This document shows positions 36,641 to 49,900 of a stretch of 64,000 nt of DNA, one piece after another (positions within the stretch are counted from its first letter, which is position 1; each line of letters opens with the position of its first letter). Position numbers and translations under genes: made by a program. The stretch lies in assembly GCF_947623445.1 (NCBI RefSeq), contig NC_135240.1, positions 8,618,001 to 8,682,000 on the forward strand, given 5' to 3'. The DNA is from Clavelina lepadiformis. Lineage: Eukaryota; Chordata; Ascidiacea; Aplousobranchia; Clavelinidae. Below the pieces are notes generated by a model. It had not been told where the DNA came from. It saw nothing but the letters and a program-made list of their open reading frames with translations, and ran no database searches.

Positions 36641-38400
36641 GATGCCCGTTATTTTTTTTCTACTTACAACTTGCGGGTTTGTCGCGTCAATATAATTCTT
36701 GTTAAAATTTGTGCAAATTTTGGATATCTATGTCCCGATTCTAGTCTGTACTCGTCGGTGCTTAGAGCTTGGGTATGTTCCTGTGGACATTTATATTTGG
36801 CAGGGCTTGGGGTTAAGATTGGCTCTGGATGCGTGGCTCCAACAAGTTCTGCCCATCTGCAATGTGCAGCCTGTGACAACCGAACCATAACCACGTGACT
36901 CTATTATGATACGTCATTAGCTTACGTTTGGAAAACATCCGCGTTAGAAACAATCATGTGAAGATCTTGTGATCACAAACAAAGACGGATAGCTGATCAA
37001 AGAAGATTATGGGATCAACGTTTGCTGTATAAAGACCTTACCTCGCTTGAACTGGTACAACAATTTGGAAAACACATACGTCAGAATTCAGAGATCAAAA
37101 TTAACCAAGATGGTGCAACTTTTGGAAGTCAACAACGGAATGAACAGAAGAAAGATTTATGCATTACAAAGAAGTTATGTAATCATATAAATAAGCGATG
37201 CATTCCATTTTCAAAAAGAGAGGAAAACAATAAAAATAGAGAACTGAAAAGAGAAACGCGAAAACTAACTTAAACAATCAGAGAGGCGATTCAAGTATTC
37301 AAACGTGAATACTTCGATTATATTATGGGGCGACTGGAAGCTGTAAATAAAAGTGGTGTTCTGTTTTCTGCTGTGGTATTCAGTTCTTTGCAGGCGATCT
37401 AATCGATAAGTAAGTGTGCGTTAAATTGCATTTACATATTGATATAAATAAACGGAGCAGTCAAAGTTCTCGGTCAGAAGAGAGAGACTCATCAGCCGAA
37501 AAAGACGATAGCCAAACTAAAGACAACTATCCAATGTGACGATTTGTGGACACTGCTTAAGTCGTAATAAGTGATAGTGACATCATAACTACGTCAAATA
37601 CGACTAGGCAACATAAACCGTCATAAGCCTAAAGCCTGATAGCACCGGTAATGGCGCCACGGGAGGTGCTGCGAAATTGGAGACACCCAAAAACATTAGT
37701 ACACTGTGTAGAAAGATAAATCCGTGTAGCCTATTGTACAAAAATGCAGGATTTAGACGAAATACCGGTGTGATCTAGCATTCTAGCTCAACAGTTCATA
37801 TCAATTAACAAACATTTACTTTCAGCGTCTAGCAAACATAGCAGGACGTGTTTTGTGTACATATTGCTTCCCGTAAATCGCTTGATGGTTCTGTTAAATG
37901 CGTTAGTTACATCGTATGTTGCAGAGAGAGCAAAAGTAACTACCCACAAACCTCGCAATTCCACACGCGTTTAAAGATTATACGATACCCTTGCAAGCTA
38001 TATGTGCGCTGTGAATGTAATACACGCAATCTTTTGGTATTATTCGATTTTCATTGACATCTATAAGAATATATAAAAAATAAACTTATTCCTGTTGATG
38101 CACAAACATAATTGGAGCTTAAATAAACTGTTCAAAATTATTTGCAGACAAGCTCTGCAGACAGTATTTAGTATGACAACGAAGGGTGCATTTACCGTAC
38201 AGGTTGTATAGCTAAGTTACGAGAAATCTGCGGCGGCCTAAAGCTTTCTTGAAAAACATTAACCAATATCGGTCAACTTACGCCGGCCAGCATTGAGTCA
38301 TGTGCTAAGGCAGGGAAATCATTTAAAGCCCTACTACAACAGTCAGTAGCAGAAAAACATCGAGGTAGTGAATGCAGATGGATGTAGATCGGTGTCTATT
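36641..38400. other. Intergenic, with a weak 100-codon open frame at 36,957-37,273
   Basis: The plus-strand open frame contains RRLWDQRLLYKDLTSLELV and a Lys/Arg/Gln-rich C-terminus. It has no clear start codon of its own and matches nothing I know; it may be a chance frame in A-rich sequence. The block at 36,690-36,890 is richer in G+C than its surroundings and unassigned. An aataaa near 37,345 could end the GT31 transcript. Confidence 0.35.
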
Positions 38401-38411
38401 TACCTGACCTA

Positions 38412-38672
38412 TATAAAGTTTATCAAGCATACATGCACTAACAGCTCACTTAATACAGATAGCGTCGAGGGTTTTGCAAAAGGGTAAGTTTAGGGTGTTA
38501 AATCCACATAAAAAACGCGGGATTATTTTGAATAATTTTATAAGTTAGATATGGGTATCTCGAGAGGACTTATGTTTGGGCCATTTCTATATCGAAATAT
38601 TCTGGAAAGCTTTGTATTATTACAGAACGTTAGCGTTTTACTTAGGATAGTGGCAGGTTCGTGACTGGTAAA
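38412..38672 (+). promoter_or_regulatory. TATA box and 5' UTR intron of the P450 gene
   Basis: A tataaa at 38,412-38,417 lies about 260 bp before the start codon. A strong donor (gtaagt at 38,484) and an acceptor (tattattacag ending 38,625) define a probable intron of 142 bp in the 5' UTR, so transcription would start near 38,440. No ATG occurs between acceptor and the chosen start at 38,673. Confidence 0.6.
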
Positions 38673-41600
38673 ATGCTCTATGTACTTAGTGTGCTATTGG
38701 TAACTACCATTTTTGCTTATACTTTGTGGTTGCTCACAAGGCGCCGCAGCAAGGGTAACGAACCACCAATTGTCCCATACTGGATACCATGGCTAGGTAA
38801 GTTTTATTTGTTGTAGAACTCATTTTGATCTTCTCGGTAGTTGCCAATGCCTATTGCCACATCCATAATTTCGGTATAGACTTTTGTACTCACAACTCAG
38901 AATTTGAAAGAGAGGTTCTCTTGATTCTCTTCTTGCAAATTGTGGAAGATAGGCTCCACCAAATTTGTCGGTCTATAGATTTAAAATCACTCGAGCATAA
39001 CAATTTTCTTTTTCATGTTCTGAATTGTAAGTGAAAGGCTCTACCCATAATTTGTCAGAATTTTCTCTGACAACTTCCACCACTTACGTCAGGTTCAGGT
39101 TTGCAATACAACAAGTCACCGATAGAGTTTTTAAGAGCATGCGAGAAAAAGTATGGTCCAATTTTTACGGTATTGCTGGGTAAGTATCGATGTTTTGTTA
39201 TCTTTTTAATTATTTATCATAAGATAGAAAGTTTATGTGATAGGCAAAGAGAATTATTTCGTTATCACTTACAGCGGGTAAATTTTTCCATTTCGTTTTG
39301 GATCCGCTGACACATCCTGCAATTGCCAGAGAAAGTCAGAAGCTGAACTTTCGTGTGCACACGATACCTTTAGTGAAAAAAATATTCGACATTAACCGGC
39401 CAGACAAATTGGTTAAAACGAGTGCAGGCCTGTTACCCAGACATCTTCAAGTATGACACTGTAAAACATTCACCAAAACTTTAAATAAAACTATTAAAAT
39501 AAAAATGCAAATATTCAATTTTGCAAAATATTGAAACTTATTAAATTTTTGCAGGGTAAAGGCTTGGAACGTTTAACAGAAACTGTATTGACGAAGCTTG
39601 ACGATATTTTATCAGACTCAAGATACAAGTCGCCAGAGTGGACGCAATCTGGCGTACTCAAATTTTGCTTTGATGTCCTTTTTCCCGCAAGCTATCGTAC
39701 CCTGTAAAAAAAATTTGATTTCTTGAATTAAAATGTGCAAACAGCAGATTGTAAACACTAAGGGTAATGTTTATGTTCAGGATAAGTTTAATAAAATAAA
39801 ACATTAAAATTAATGCTTTAGGTATGGAGAAAAGCAGCCAAACAAGGAAAGCTTTGATGAAATGCAGAAGATCATCGAAGATTTTCAAAAATTTGATGAA
39901 TTTTTTCCTTCGTTGGTACGAGGCTACCCAGTGTCCAAGGTATAATGCAAATGTCCAAGTTTGGTAAATCGATCAAAACAATGCGTTAACTTCAATTAGC
40001 TTATATGGTAAACCAATAAAAACAGATTTTTTCTATAGGAATTTCAGGAAGTACGACAACGATTCTGGAATCGCTTTTCAACAGAATCCTTGATGGAAAA
40101 ACGTTCAGGCGTATGCGACCTGTTCCGTGAAATGCATGAACTTTATACAAGTAGAAATGAACCAAGTGGACGCCTCTCTAGAGATGCTGTGGCTTATCTC
40201 GAAGCAGCAATGGTAGGTAAACAAAGTACTTATTAAAATCACAAATGAAATATCATAAGAAGGTCTTTTGTTTAGAATTTCTATCTAATTAAAAACTGTT
40301 TTAACTATTTATGTTATATACAAACAGGCGAACACGCTAGTGGCTGCGTTTTGGTCATTGTACTTCACTTTAAAACATCCTGATGCACTTTCAGCGGCAA
40401 AAGCTGAAATTGAAGAAATTATCAAGTCTTCAGACAAAACTAATAACAGCGTTTGTTTTTCTCGAGAATATTTTTCGAAAATGCCTGTTTTAGGTAAGGT
40501 TGGCTTCAGTGGTTTTCAACATTCTTCTGATTGCATACCACCCATAATTTTTTTCCTGTCGTTGATGAAAGTCACTTCAATGAACTCATGTTTATGGAAT
40601 TTGTCATAACCTACAATTGGTGGCATTTGTTTAAACGTAAACTTGTAAATATTTGCAGACAATATCATTAAGGAAAGTCTACGGTTAGGAGTGTCCCCAG
40701 CAGCATTACGTGAAGCAACGGAAGACTTGAATATCGATTTGGTTGCCAACGGCAAAAAATATAAGTAAAATCTATTTTTTATTTTTTTTTGCAATAAAAT
40801 GCGCTACAAAATCTCCTTAAGAAATATATTAGTACTGGCAATCCGATTCAGCATGACGTAACAAAATCAATGTCGTTTAAGTATATGCCGACGCCAACGA
40901 CTTGACCATCGTTTTTTCGGCACCGAAAGATGAACCAACGGATTGAGCTTTTGCTCAGGATATGGCTTCTCTATCGGTGTAGCACCAGAAATAGTAATTG
41001 AAACCCAGAAAAAAACTAAATGACGTCGGCAGCCTTTCACCTAAACAATATTAGGAAGCAAATTGTGAGCTAAAGTTTACAATCAATGGTCCGCCTCTGC
41101 TCTTTTGCTCTGTTCTCAAATATCCTGAGTCCTGATGTAGCCGTAGACAGATCTTTCACGAAATGTGAACACCTGAAGTCATTGTAAAGGAAATTTTTAT
41201 TTCACACCACGCTGATACCAAACTGGTGGGTTCGGGTTGGTGCTTCTACTATACGTATACAGCAGCTTAAGTTGCTGGTGTTATTTTACTCCACGGCGCA
41301 CCTATACCTAGTATCGCAGGACACGTAGCGTAGGCCTACTTACAATACCGACACTGTCATAAACGGTGTCTTGAGTAGCGTGAATTGAAGTCTAGGCTCT
41401 CTCCGTTCTTGCGCGTATTCAAGCAGCTGGGCTTCCAAGCTACTGCTTTCTTTCGCTTACTGGGCAATGTAGCCTATTTCGCTCAAAACTTTTTGCCTCA
41501 GCAAATGAGCAAGCCAGCCGAATAAAATTGAGAAAATCTGTCTGTTAGTGTGGCTCTGTCGTGGAGCAAATCCCAGGCCATGTCATATCTGTATGCTGTG

Positions 41601-42976
41601 CACACGCTACCTTGCTTCACGTTGAGCACAAAGCCTGCTCGTTCTGAATAACAACACAATCTATAGTGGTTGCTCGATGCCTGCTCAGACATCTTAATCA
41701 GATAACCTAATAAATAAGGGAGCTGAAACCACAACAAAAACGTTTATCGTTTACCGCCGTACTTTCCTATCTTATTTGCCATTTATATTTTGCTTAAGTG
41801 CAATTCAATTACATAATATATCTTATCAGAATTTTTCCATTCTGGTTAGTAACTAAACAAACTTTGCAGGATCCGAAAGGGCGACAAGGTGTTTGCAATT
41901 TTTCAACTGACTCATACGGATCCCGGTATTTATGAAAACCCTATGGAGTTCAAATACGATCGCTTTCTTTCTGAAGACACATCGACGGAGAAGAAATTTT
42001 ATAAAAATGGAAAATTAGTTCGTTTCAACCTACAGCCTTTCGGCTGCGGGCTGAGGTATTATAAACATTATGGATAATTTCTTATAAGTTTATACGTTGG
42101 ACTTCATTTAGGTATCTTTTCTACTTTAGACTATCTGCAGTTTAATTCAATTAAGCTTAGTCGAAAATAGTTTTTAACGGTAGTGTTTATAGACGTTGGA
42201 ACTGCCAAAATTTTACCAAAGTAAACGTTTATTACAGTAAAGCCAATCACTGGAGAAATTATAGCGCCTAGCTATTTTTGATTTTTTGAAAACCTCGTTC
42301 AGAGTTCTGTTTGCTTGTGTTTCTTATAGAATGTCTTATAACGAAAATCAATAAACGCACACTTGAACGTTTTCAAAAGCTGAGCTCAGTAATTTAAAGG
42401 CTCATGGAAAGGGAACATCCTTCTTCTACGAGACAGCGATTTAAAAAGTCAAAGTTATTTTATTTTCAACCAACCAAAGGCTCCTGCAGCATTATTAACC
42501 TCTCTGTTTTCAAAACAAAGGTTAACACAGCTCCATTTCGTATAAATGACATCAAACATTTTCGTCTTATACAGTGTAACTGATACGCTTCTAACGCGGT
42601 TATCCACGCGTTTGTACAAAATATTTAAAAATGACTGTAATGTGCAACAGACCAGTTTTTACGCACAAAGTGTAAATCATGAAACACAACACAGAATTCA
42701 GAAACTATAGGCTAGATATATTTCAATATTTAAAATTCGGTTTATGAAAGTACATTTTCTGATTGCTTTTTTCGTGTTTACAGCAAGTGTCCTGGAAGAT
42801 ATTGGGCGATGCTAGAAATCAAGCAATTTTTGTTCCTTGTTCTCTCTCGTCTAGACATGGAATTGACGCAGCCGGAGAAGCAGATCACACAATTGCAAGA
42901 TAGAATCGGTTTTGGTGCTTTACAACCATCTAGTGATCCGAGTATGCGCTTCAGGGCAAAAGTTCAAGTTGCTTAA
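38673..42976 (+). CDS. Cytochrome P450, CYP7/CYP8-like (prostacyclin synthase/sterol hydroxylase class)
   Basis: Heme-thiolate enzyme probably anchored in the ER. Ten coding exons: 38,673-38,796; 39,093-39,179; 39,275-39,450; 39,555-39,703; 39,822-39,939; 40,039-40,212; 40,328-40,493; 40,659-40,764; 41,870-42,055; 42,784-42,976. Sum 1,479 nt (492 residues), frame closed. N-terminal anchor (LYVLSVLLVTTIFAYTLWLL), then EPPIVPYWIPWLG typical of CYP7/8. The I-helix ANTLVAAFWSLYFTLKHP lacks the usual oxygen-activating threonine, as in this clade. ExxR is ESLR; the PERF-like segment is KYDRF; the heme loop FGCGLSKCPGRYWA is split by the last intron just before the cysteine codon. The C-terminus LFLVLSRLDMEL fits prostacyclin synthase and CYP7A1. 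Members either isomerise PGH2 or hydroxylate sterols; sequence alone does not decide which. Confidence 0.9.
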
Positions 42977-43466
42977 CCTATAATTTTATTTGTCAACAAA
43001 ACATTGAAAAGGAAATGCATTGAAGCAATTTCATTAAAATTAGTCTTCAATTTACAACCCTAATCACAAAAAAGTCTCCGTGCTGGGAACTTAACTAGTT
43101 CTGTTATTTTCCACTATAGCGTTTATCAATCTTGGCGAAGGCTTATTCTTAAAGTCTGTTTAAAAAATGTAAAATTGTAGTGTCAATGATCGATACGAAT
43201 CACTGTATGTTATTTCTCTGATATAAATTGCGTACTAAAGAATTTCAAAGATGATTATTTTGCTAGAATTGATGTAATAAGCCAACCTGTAACGTTGTTT
43301 CCTTAGTTTAGGTCTTATATCTGTGTCTTAATTCCGTCGTTTTGCGTAATTGCAATGTATACTATGTACGTAGCCTATATAGCCTGTACCATTGTAATTG
43401 TTTTTGTGACTTTACTTTTCATTCAAATCAACTTGTTTACAAACTTTTCAAGGAAATTCTATACGT

Positions 43467-43772
43467 CAGGGCTACTCAACTATTCTTAGCAAAGGTCCAG
43501 TTACAAAAGTTCAAAATTTGCTTAGGTCCGTTATAACTCTGATGAAATAACTTACAGTCATACAAATGTATTAAAATACGGTATATAATATAATAATTCT
43601 CTGGATGGGTATTAATTTAAAACTTACATACTCGCTGATTAATTGAATATGCAGGAATAACAAAACTAATGATGAACGATTTCATTTGCGTAAATACTGA
43701 GACAGATAAAGTCTGGATTCAACACTGAAAAGGTCCGCATTCGGACCGCGGTCCGCCAGTTGAGTAGCCCTG
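43467..43772. mobile_element. hAT-type miniature element (306 bp)
   Basis: Ends are inverted copies: cagggctactcaact at the left and agttgagtagccctg at the right. They are flanked by a perfect 8-bp duplication, ctatacgt (43,459-43,466 and 43,773-43,780). The interior is AT-rich and noncoding. Eight-base duplications and CAGGG-type ends mark the hAT superfamily. It lies about 0.5 kb downstream of the P450 stop. Confidence 0.93.
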
Positions 43773-45380
43773 CTATACGTTATAGAAGTGGCGTAGTACC
43801 TATAGATAGTATTAGTTTTACATTATAGTTTTGATTCAGTATTGTTGGCATACTACATAAGCAGAGTGCAGATGAGCTGCAAATGCAAGGGCTCCAAATA
43901 CCGGTTTTAGTTTTGTTGTGTTTTTGTAATTTTGACATTAGCAACCTAATGTTAGTGTTACGAGGTTTCCTGTATGGGATTGCAGCGATCTCTGGTTGTG
44001 AGATCACGTGCCTGCGTCAATAACCTCTGCTTCACCTGACTTACATGAAGCTATATGTGTCCTTCTCCGAGAAGTCCGAAAAGTTAAAGGGACAATGCCA
44101 TGTGGCATGATTATGTGGCACTAAACGCCATTGGATAGAATTTAATACTTTTTTGAATGCACAGAAATGACCTCAGAAGACCGAAAATAATAGTTCATAA
44201 AAAAAGATGCAAAATTATCGTGGAGCTCTATATGGAAAATCGTTTTGAAAGGAGTGATTGTGATTATTTCACCTTGTTCGTTTCAAAATTTGCAATAGGC
44301 AATACTATAAGTAGGCTAAAAGGTGCCGAGAAAGAACAACTAAGGATGGTATCGTATCACCATCTTTATCCTCAGACTAAGGTAAGCCTCTGTAAAAGTC
44401 CCCCAAGTATTTGGGGATTTATAGTATCGTAGCTAGAGTATAATAACAGTCATACTGGCTGTGCTACTTTTATTGCAAAGATATATACAAAAATATTTTG
44501 GCATTACCCGTATGTTCAAACTTTATTCTAAAGTTTTGCTAAATTATTTTATCAGAACCTAAACGACAATGGCAGACCATGAAATTCTGTATTCACCAGT
44601 GGTGCCTTATATTTGATGATTTATTATGCCTGATGGCAAACATAGAATATCCAAACAACACTATTTGACTAATTATTTTGTAAATAATAGTTGCGATTAT
44701 TACTAAATAGAAAGAAAAACGAGAAATAATGTTGTTTAAACGTACGTAGCTTAAAAGTAACGGAGACTACCCTACGTAGCGTTGGTTTTGGGCAATTAAA
44801 ATCAAGCTAGGGTTACTAATAGGAAAACTTTAATTAGTACAACTGGAATAAAGGTGAACTAGATCGACCACAGAAAAGTTAGCAAAAGATGGTCAAGTAG
44901 TCTAATTTAGAAATATACGGTACCGTTCAAGTATACTTTACCGTAGGCCTACCGACCGCTAGTGTATTAAGTACTAGGTCGAAATTACAGTAGCTTATCG
45001 GCACTAGTACGACCGTACTGTATACTTTCGATTTAACTTGGCCAGGTGTTTCATTGCTGTGTTTTAATGTATGTATTAAATGTATATACTTCGTAGTTAC
45101 TGCAGCCCTAGATGTGTCAGAGCGGGGTGCCAGTAGGCCTACTATAGGGCACAGCACAATAAGATCCTGACAACTAAAGGTATTAGTCGTAATACAGTTC
45201 ATATGGCTGACCGATTAGGTATAAAATATATAGCATATATTTGCACAAAATCTCCTCTGCTTGAAAATTTCCAACTTTAAACGATTCGAATTGGTCGTTT
45301 GACAAACAAAACGTAACATTATTACCGAGTAACAATGCCAACAAAACATTGTTGCCAAGTAACACTAGCGTTGGCCTCAG
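43773..45380. other. Intergenic stretch between two hAT elements
   Basis: Apart from the two-exon candidate at 44,157-44,582, no gene or repeat was recognised. The sequence is AT-rich with scattered short frames. Confidence 0.4.
44157..44582 (+). CDS. Candidate small two-exon gene, 83 codons, unrecognised
   Basis: Exon 1 (44,157-44,381) opens with ATG (MHRNDLRRPKIIVHKKR) and ends at a strong donor (ACTAAG|GTAAGC). An acceptor (ttatcag) at 44,555 joins it in frame to a short exon ending at TGA (NLNDNGRP). The product would be basic and soluble, with no signal peptide or known motif. The splice-compatible ends are the only support, so it could be a chance frame or the 5' part of something longer. 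Confidence 0.3.
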
Positions 45381-45953
45381 CAGACATTCCCAAACTGGGG
45401 CGCATCTGGACTTTTAAAAAGGTATATACATGAGGTCTGAGAGAAATATTTAACTGTTTATCTAACTTTTTAATTGTGAGTGTAATTGGCTAAATTTGAA
45501 TGTGATACATTTTCCGCATATTCTTATAATTCTCAATTTGTTAAGAGATATAGCTGTTTTACCTTTGAGTAATGCGCTAATTACCTCTGTCTGGCGCTGT
45601 AGCGATTTGGCATGCCTGCCGCTCGTCAGCTACACCCAAAAAAGTATAACCTCCTCATACCACACCTCAATGCTGCAATGGGTGTAAGGAGCTTTGTGTT
45701 TTATACATACTTAAACTGCGTACACTTTGTGTTTGAGGTACGTTTCAAAACTGCAACAACGTTTTCAAGCTAGCTGCAAATTTATGTAAGACACTCACCA
45801 ACCCATTGATGTCGTAACAATTATAACATAATAGAGTGCACATTTTTAACTAAACCAAATGAAACACTAATCGAAAAATGTAAGGGTAAATGCGAATTTA
45901 CAAAAAGGACAGGCCTAAAGGGTTAGGATGAATGAAAAGTTCGGGAACCGCTG
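45381..45953. mobile_element. hAT-type nonautonomous element (about 573 bp)
   Basis: Left end cagacattcccaaactgggg and right end gttcgggaaccgctg form an imperfect inverted pair (shared core TTCCC.AACT). Flanks ggcctcag (45,373-45,380) and ggctgcag (45,954-45,961) are an imperfect 8-bp duplication with two mismatches. The imperfections suggest an old insertion. No transposase frame inside. Confidence 0.7.
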
Positions 45954-46957
45954 GGCTGCAGTGTATGACTTTCGCTACATAGTACTAATAAAAATACTAC
46001 GCTAATACTACGACTCTTTCATTTACGCTTCTTCCAATGCGCCTTATTTCAATGATATCACTCTACTTGTTCAATTTGTTTTATGCAACAAGAGTTGTGC
46101 TAGACTACAAGAGTTTTTCTTTGATTTTTATCGGACCAGTAACAAAACTGAAGACTAATATTCAATGCGGCATCAGTTGGTCAAGCTTGTAGAAAACTTA
46201 CACAAGATGTTCGTATTTCTGGTCAACTTAATGTGCTTTTCGAGTCTTCAGCGCAAATCACACCTTTGTGCAGTATTTCAGTGTTTACTGAAATTTCCCA
46301 ACCTTCATCTTGAGGTTGTATCACGATTACTTGGCTGGTAGTTTTTCCTTATTAAAAGTTATAACAGATGGTGTTACTTGGCTTTGAGTCGATGACGTGA
46401 ATTGGAACAAAATAGTGATGGCTCAACTTACTCCCAAATGGATTTCGCTTGTCAGTGCTGCGGTGTGTAATTATCACGCTCTCACTCCTAGCGTTACAAG
46501 TATTTACTCCATAAATTGATAAATTCGCATGACTTTGACGTCTTAGCAAACTTCACGTTGTGTACAGTGCACTTTCGTAATGTACAAGGTTATAGGATAG
46601 GCTATACAGTTAATAATCTCCTTTCATTATATTTGCCTTCCAAAAGCTCGAATGATGGTTGTTTTTCAGGATAAGCCATACACGATTGTTGTGAATTTAG
46701 GAATATATGATATGGTTATTCAGAGATAGGACCGAATTGCTTATGATAGAATTTTGAAATATAATCTAATTGACCTGTTAAAAAGTAAATAAGCACTTGA
46801 GGCTTTGTTTTCAGATTATCATAACATTGAACGGTAGTTACCTTCTTAGTTTGTGTAGCATATCAGCCAGTGCGTTCGCTGCATTTACGTGTTGCTGGTT
46901 TTATATTTGTCACTCTAAAACCGATGAATAAAGTTCTTCCGGGTTGAAGTTCACGAA
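45954..46957. other. Intergenic, probable upstream region of the 11-exon gene
   Basis: No coding frame or repeat recognised in this 1 kb. It probably contains the promoter of the gene beginning at 46,958, but no clear TATA box was seen close to its start. Confidence 0.4.
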
Positions 46958-49900
46958 ATGGAATCAACGCTTCAGGTAAGTCGTTAACAGCTAAGCAAAG
47001 TAAACTTTCTTGCTTCATTGTTTACAATGATGATCTGTTAGATAGGCTAAAGTTATTGCTTTTTTATTCCTTTTTTCCGAACCAACGTAATGCGGTAATA
47101 AATCAAGTTACGACTAAATTTAGAAAATTTTGGGAGGTTATTTCCATCGTCTCCAAACTTTATTGCGCTCTGCTAAATTATTGAAAGGCAAACGTCAAGC
47201 GCTGGATAAACTGGCCGACAAAGGCACTGATGTTTGCCAAATAAAACACTTGTTTAAGATGGTCTACTTAAACAAAACCTTCTTCGTAAGAAATTTACTC
47301 TCTGTATTTCAGTCCTCATTGTAGGGAGCGTCTTCGTTTCTCGCAGTCACAAAGAAATCAGTTTGCACGCACTAACACTCACCCTTTAGCCTGTTGTCAG
47401 ATAGTGTTTAGGTTGGCGTTCAATTTACACAGTACAGTCAGCATGCACTATGCAGTGTCATTCAGTTGACTGGGCTTCTAGTCACAACAATGCACATTAT
47501 AGCATCATTGTTTGCTGAGAAAGAAAACTCAAAAACGTAATAAAATTGTATTTGATGACCATACTCACATAAAAGTCTACATTTGTGCTGAATCTAGCGT
47601 ATTTAAGTTTTCAAGTAGGTATGAATGCAGTTTCATTATGAAGCAGTAACAGAAATGTGTCTCAATGCATGTGCAGTAGGCCTAGTGTTAAGAAAAGCTT
47701 TAAAATGCCCGGTATAGTTTCACCGCCTAATTCAAATGACCACGAGGAACGCAGGAATATTTTACTTAGGGCACGTTACGGGACCCACCTCCAACAAATC
47801 CGAGAAACGTCCAAAGGAAAACTACATGTGGTTGGCCAGTCAGCGGTAAGTATTAAGTAAAAGGGTGCCGAGTTATCATAACGATTTAACGAGCAATTCA
47901 TTGATTTCCCCATAAATTCAAATCTAAAGCTACAGTGGCCTAATAAATAAAAAGGTAGTAAAATATAATGGTGTTTAAAATTGTGAGTGTTAAAGTCTTT
48001 CAATCTCCTTGCAACGCAAAGATTCTGGTTCTTAACAACTGAATTGTTGCCAAGACTACTGGCAGTGCGTGATGGCATCGTTGTTTGTAGAAAGCTCATT
48101 AAATTGCTCAAGTCATTTATGAATAGAGATATTGTTATCAGGTGAAAAGCGTTCGAACTCCTGCTGCAGGGCACATACCGGTAAGCAATCGTCTCGTGGC
48201 ACAAGGGCAGCACCAAGTGCTCATAAAAAAAGGTAAAAAGAGGGATCGACAAAACGAATCAATTGCACCAAATCAAAAACGCTACGACAACGATCCTATT
48301 GTAATGAAAGGTAATTTGCATGTTTTTATAGTAGTTACTGTTTAGGTATTTTGTTCATTTTCAATGTGACAGAGCCAGTTGTTAGTTACTTGTTAGAATT
48401 CGTAACAAAGCTGAAATAATTTGAGTAATTTCTTTCCAAGAAAAATATCTATCCGAATCTCCAGTTGAAATGCTAGCAAAAGTCCCTCCATCGTCACCCC
48501 AGAATTTTTCTCCACAAGCTGAGCCTACAAAATTTCTTGAGGGCGGGGAAAAAACAAGATTTTCCACCACATTAAGGGCTAAAGATAAGCAGGCCACAAC
48601 CGGAGCGTCCGCTTCAGTTTCCGCAGGAGATATTGGTGGCGAAACGGACGGAAACATCACACCAAAGGAGCCAAATGTAGACCTTTCCAAACCAGACGAG
48701 TTGAATCATTGTAACTCGCACACCGAAGTGCACATTCGTTCACGTGAGGTCAAGGCCAAATCTTCAATAAACGAAATTGAAAATAGAGCTGGAGTTGATT
48801 CATTGCCACGTGATAACAGGTAATAGACTCAAACCATTTTTACCTTGATTGGACAACACGTAAATCTTTGACAGTTTTTCTGTTCCCATAAAGATCCCCA
48901 TCATACTTGTCCTACTTGTCCAACAGAGATCGCAACAGCTCAAAAACATCTACTCGACGTTCGCTAGACGGCACGACAGGGTCAAAGCAAACTCTTCGTG
49001 AACGGAACACGAACAGGTAGATACTTTATTACTACTGTTACCAAATCCAAAGCGGATGAATTAAAATTCTGTTATAAACGTTGCCCATGTTTCTTTTGCA
49101 TTCTGCTCAAAACTGACTATTTGATCATAGGGGAGGACACGGTAAAACGGCTCAGGACCAGTCACAGACCAAACGGCTATCACATGACGAGGGACAACTT
49201 GAAAACAAATCTTCGTCAGCGATACATTTGGGCAGACGACGGTCGTCGTTAATGAGGAAAGCAAAGAGCAAGGAGACAATTAAAATTTTGCAGACAAAGG
49301 TTATATTTTCCTAGGGTCCTATATTTTACTCTACAAGTTCTTTAGCGATTGCAATTACACTTCATTACTTGATGTCTACTCAATTTATTTTGACTTATGT
49401 TCAACCAAAATTATTCCGGCTTCTAAAGGTTTTGTCATTTAGGAATCGTTTCGAGATGATAAAGGTGCGACGCCGTCAAAGGACGAGCTTCAGGACCTTG
49501 AAGTAAAAACCGTTCGAAAATTTTTAGAGATGCCCAAAAGTAAACCAAAGCATGTTTGCTTCGACTTTCCCGTAAGTTATTGCAGGCTGGAAGGATTTTA
49601 ATGACGTTTTAATGGACGAGATGTAATTATTTGTCGTTTAGGGTGTGGACCTAACTTATGTGGACGTAAAGCAAGCCATAGAGGAAGTGATCCCACACGC
49701 TTTTGAAACCAATAAGGTGATTTCTGTCCAGTTTGAGAATGTCAATGTGAAGCTTGGGACTGCGTCACGGGACAATAGGTGCGCTGTATTTTGCGAAAAT
49801 AGCGAAACAACAAAGTTTCAATTTTTGTGGCTTCGATCTCACTGAAATCCACACTTGTGGAGTCAAATAAATTGCCTGGATTAAAAGTATAGGCAGTGAT

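Noticed and set aside
48382-48690. 102-codon minus-strand frame
   Set aside because: Antisense shadow of exon 5 of the 11-exon gene, which has consistent splice phases on the plus strand.
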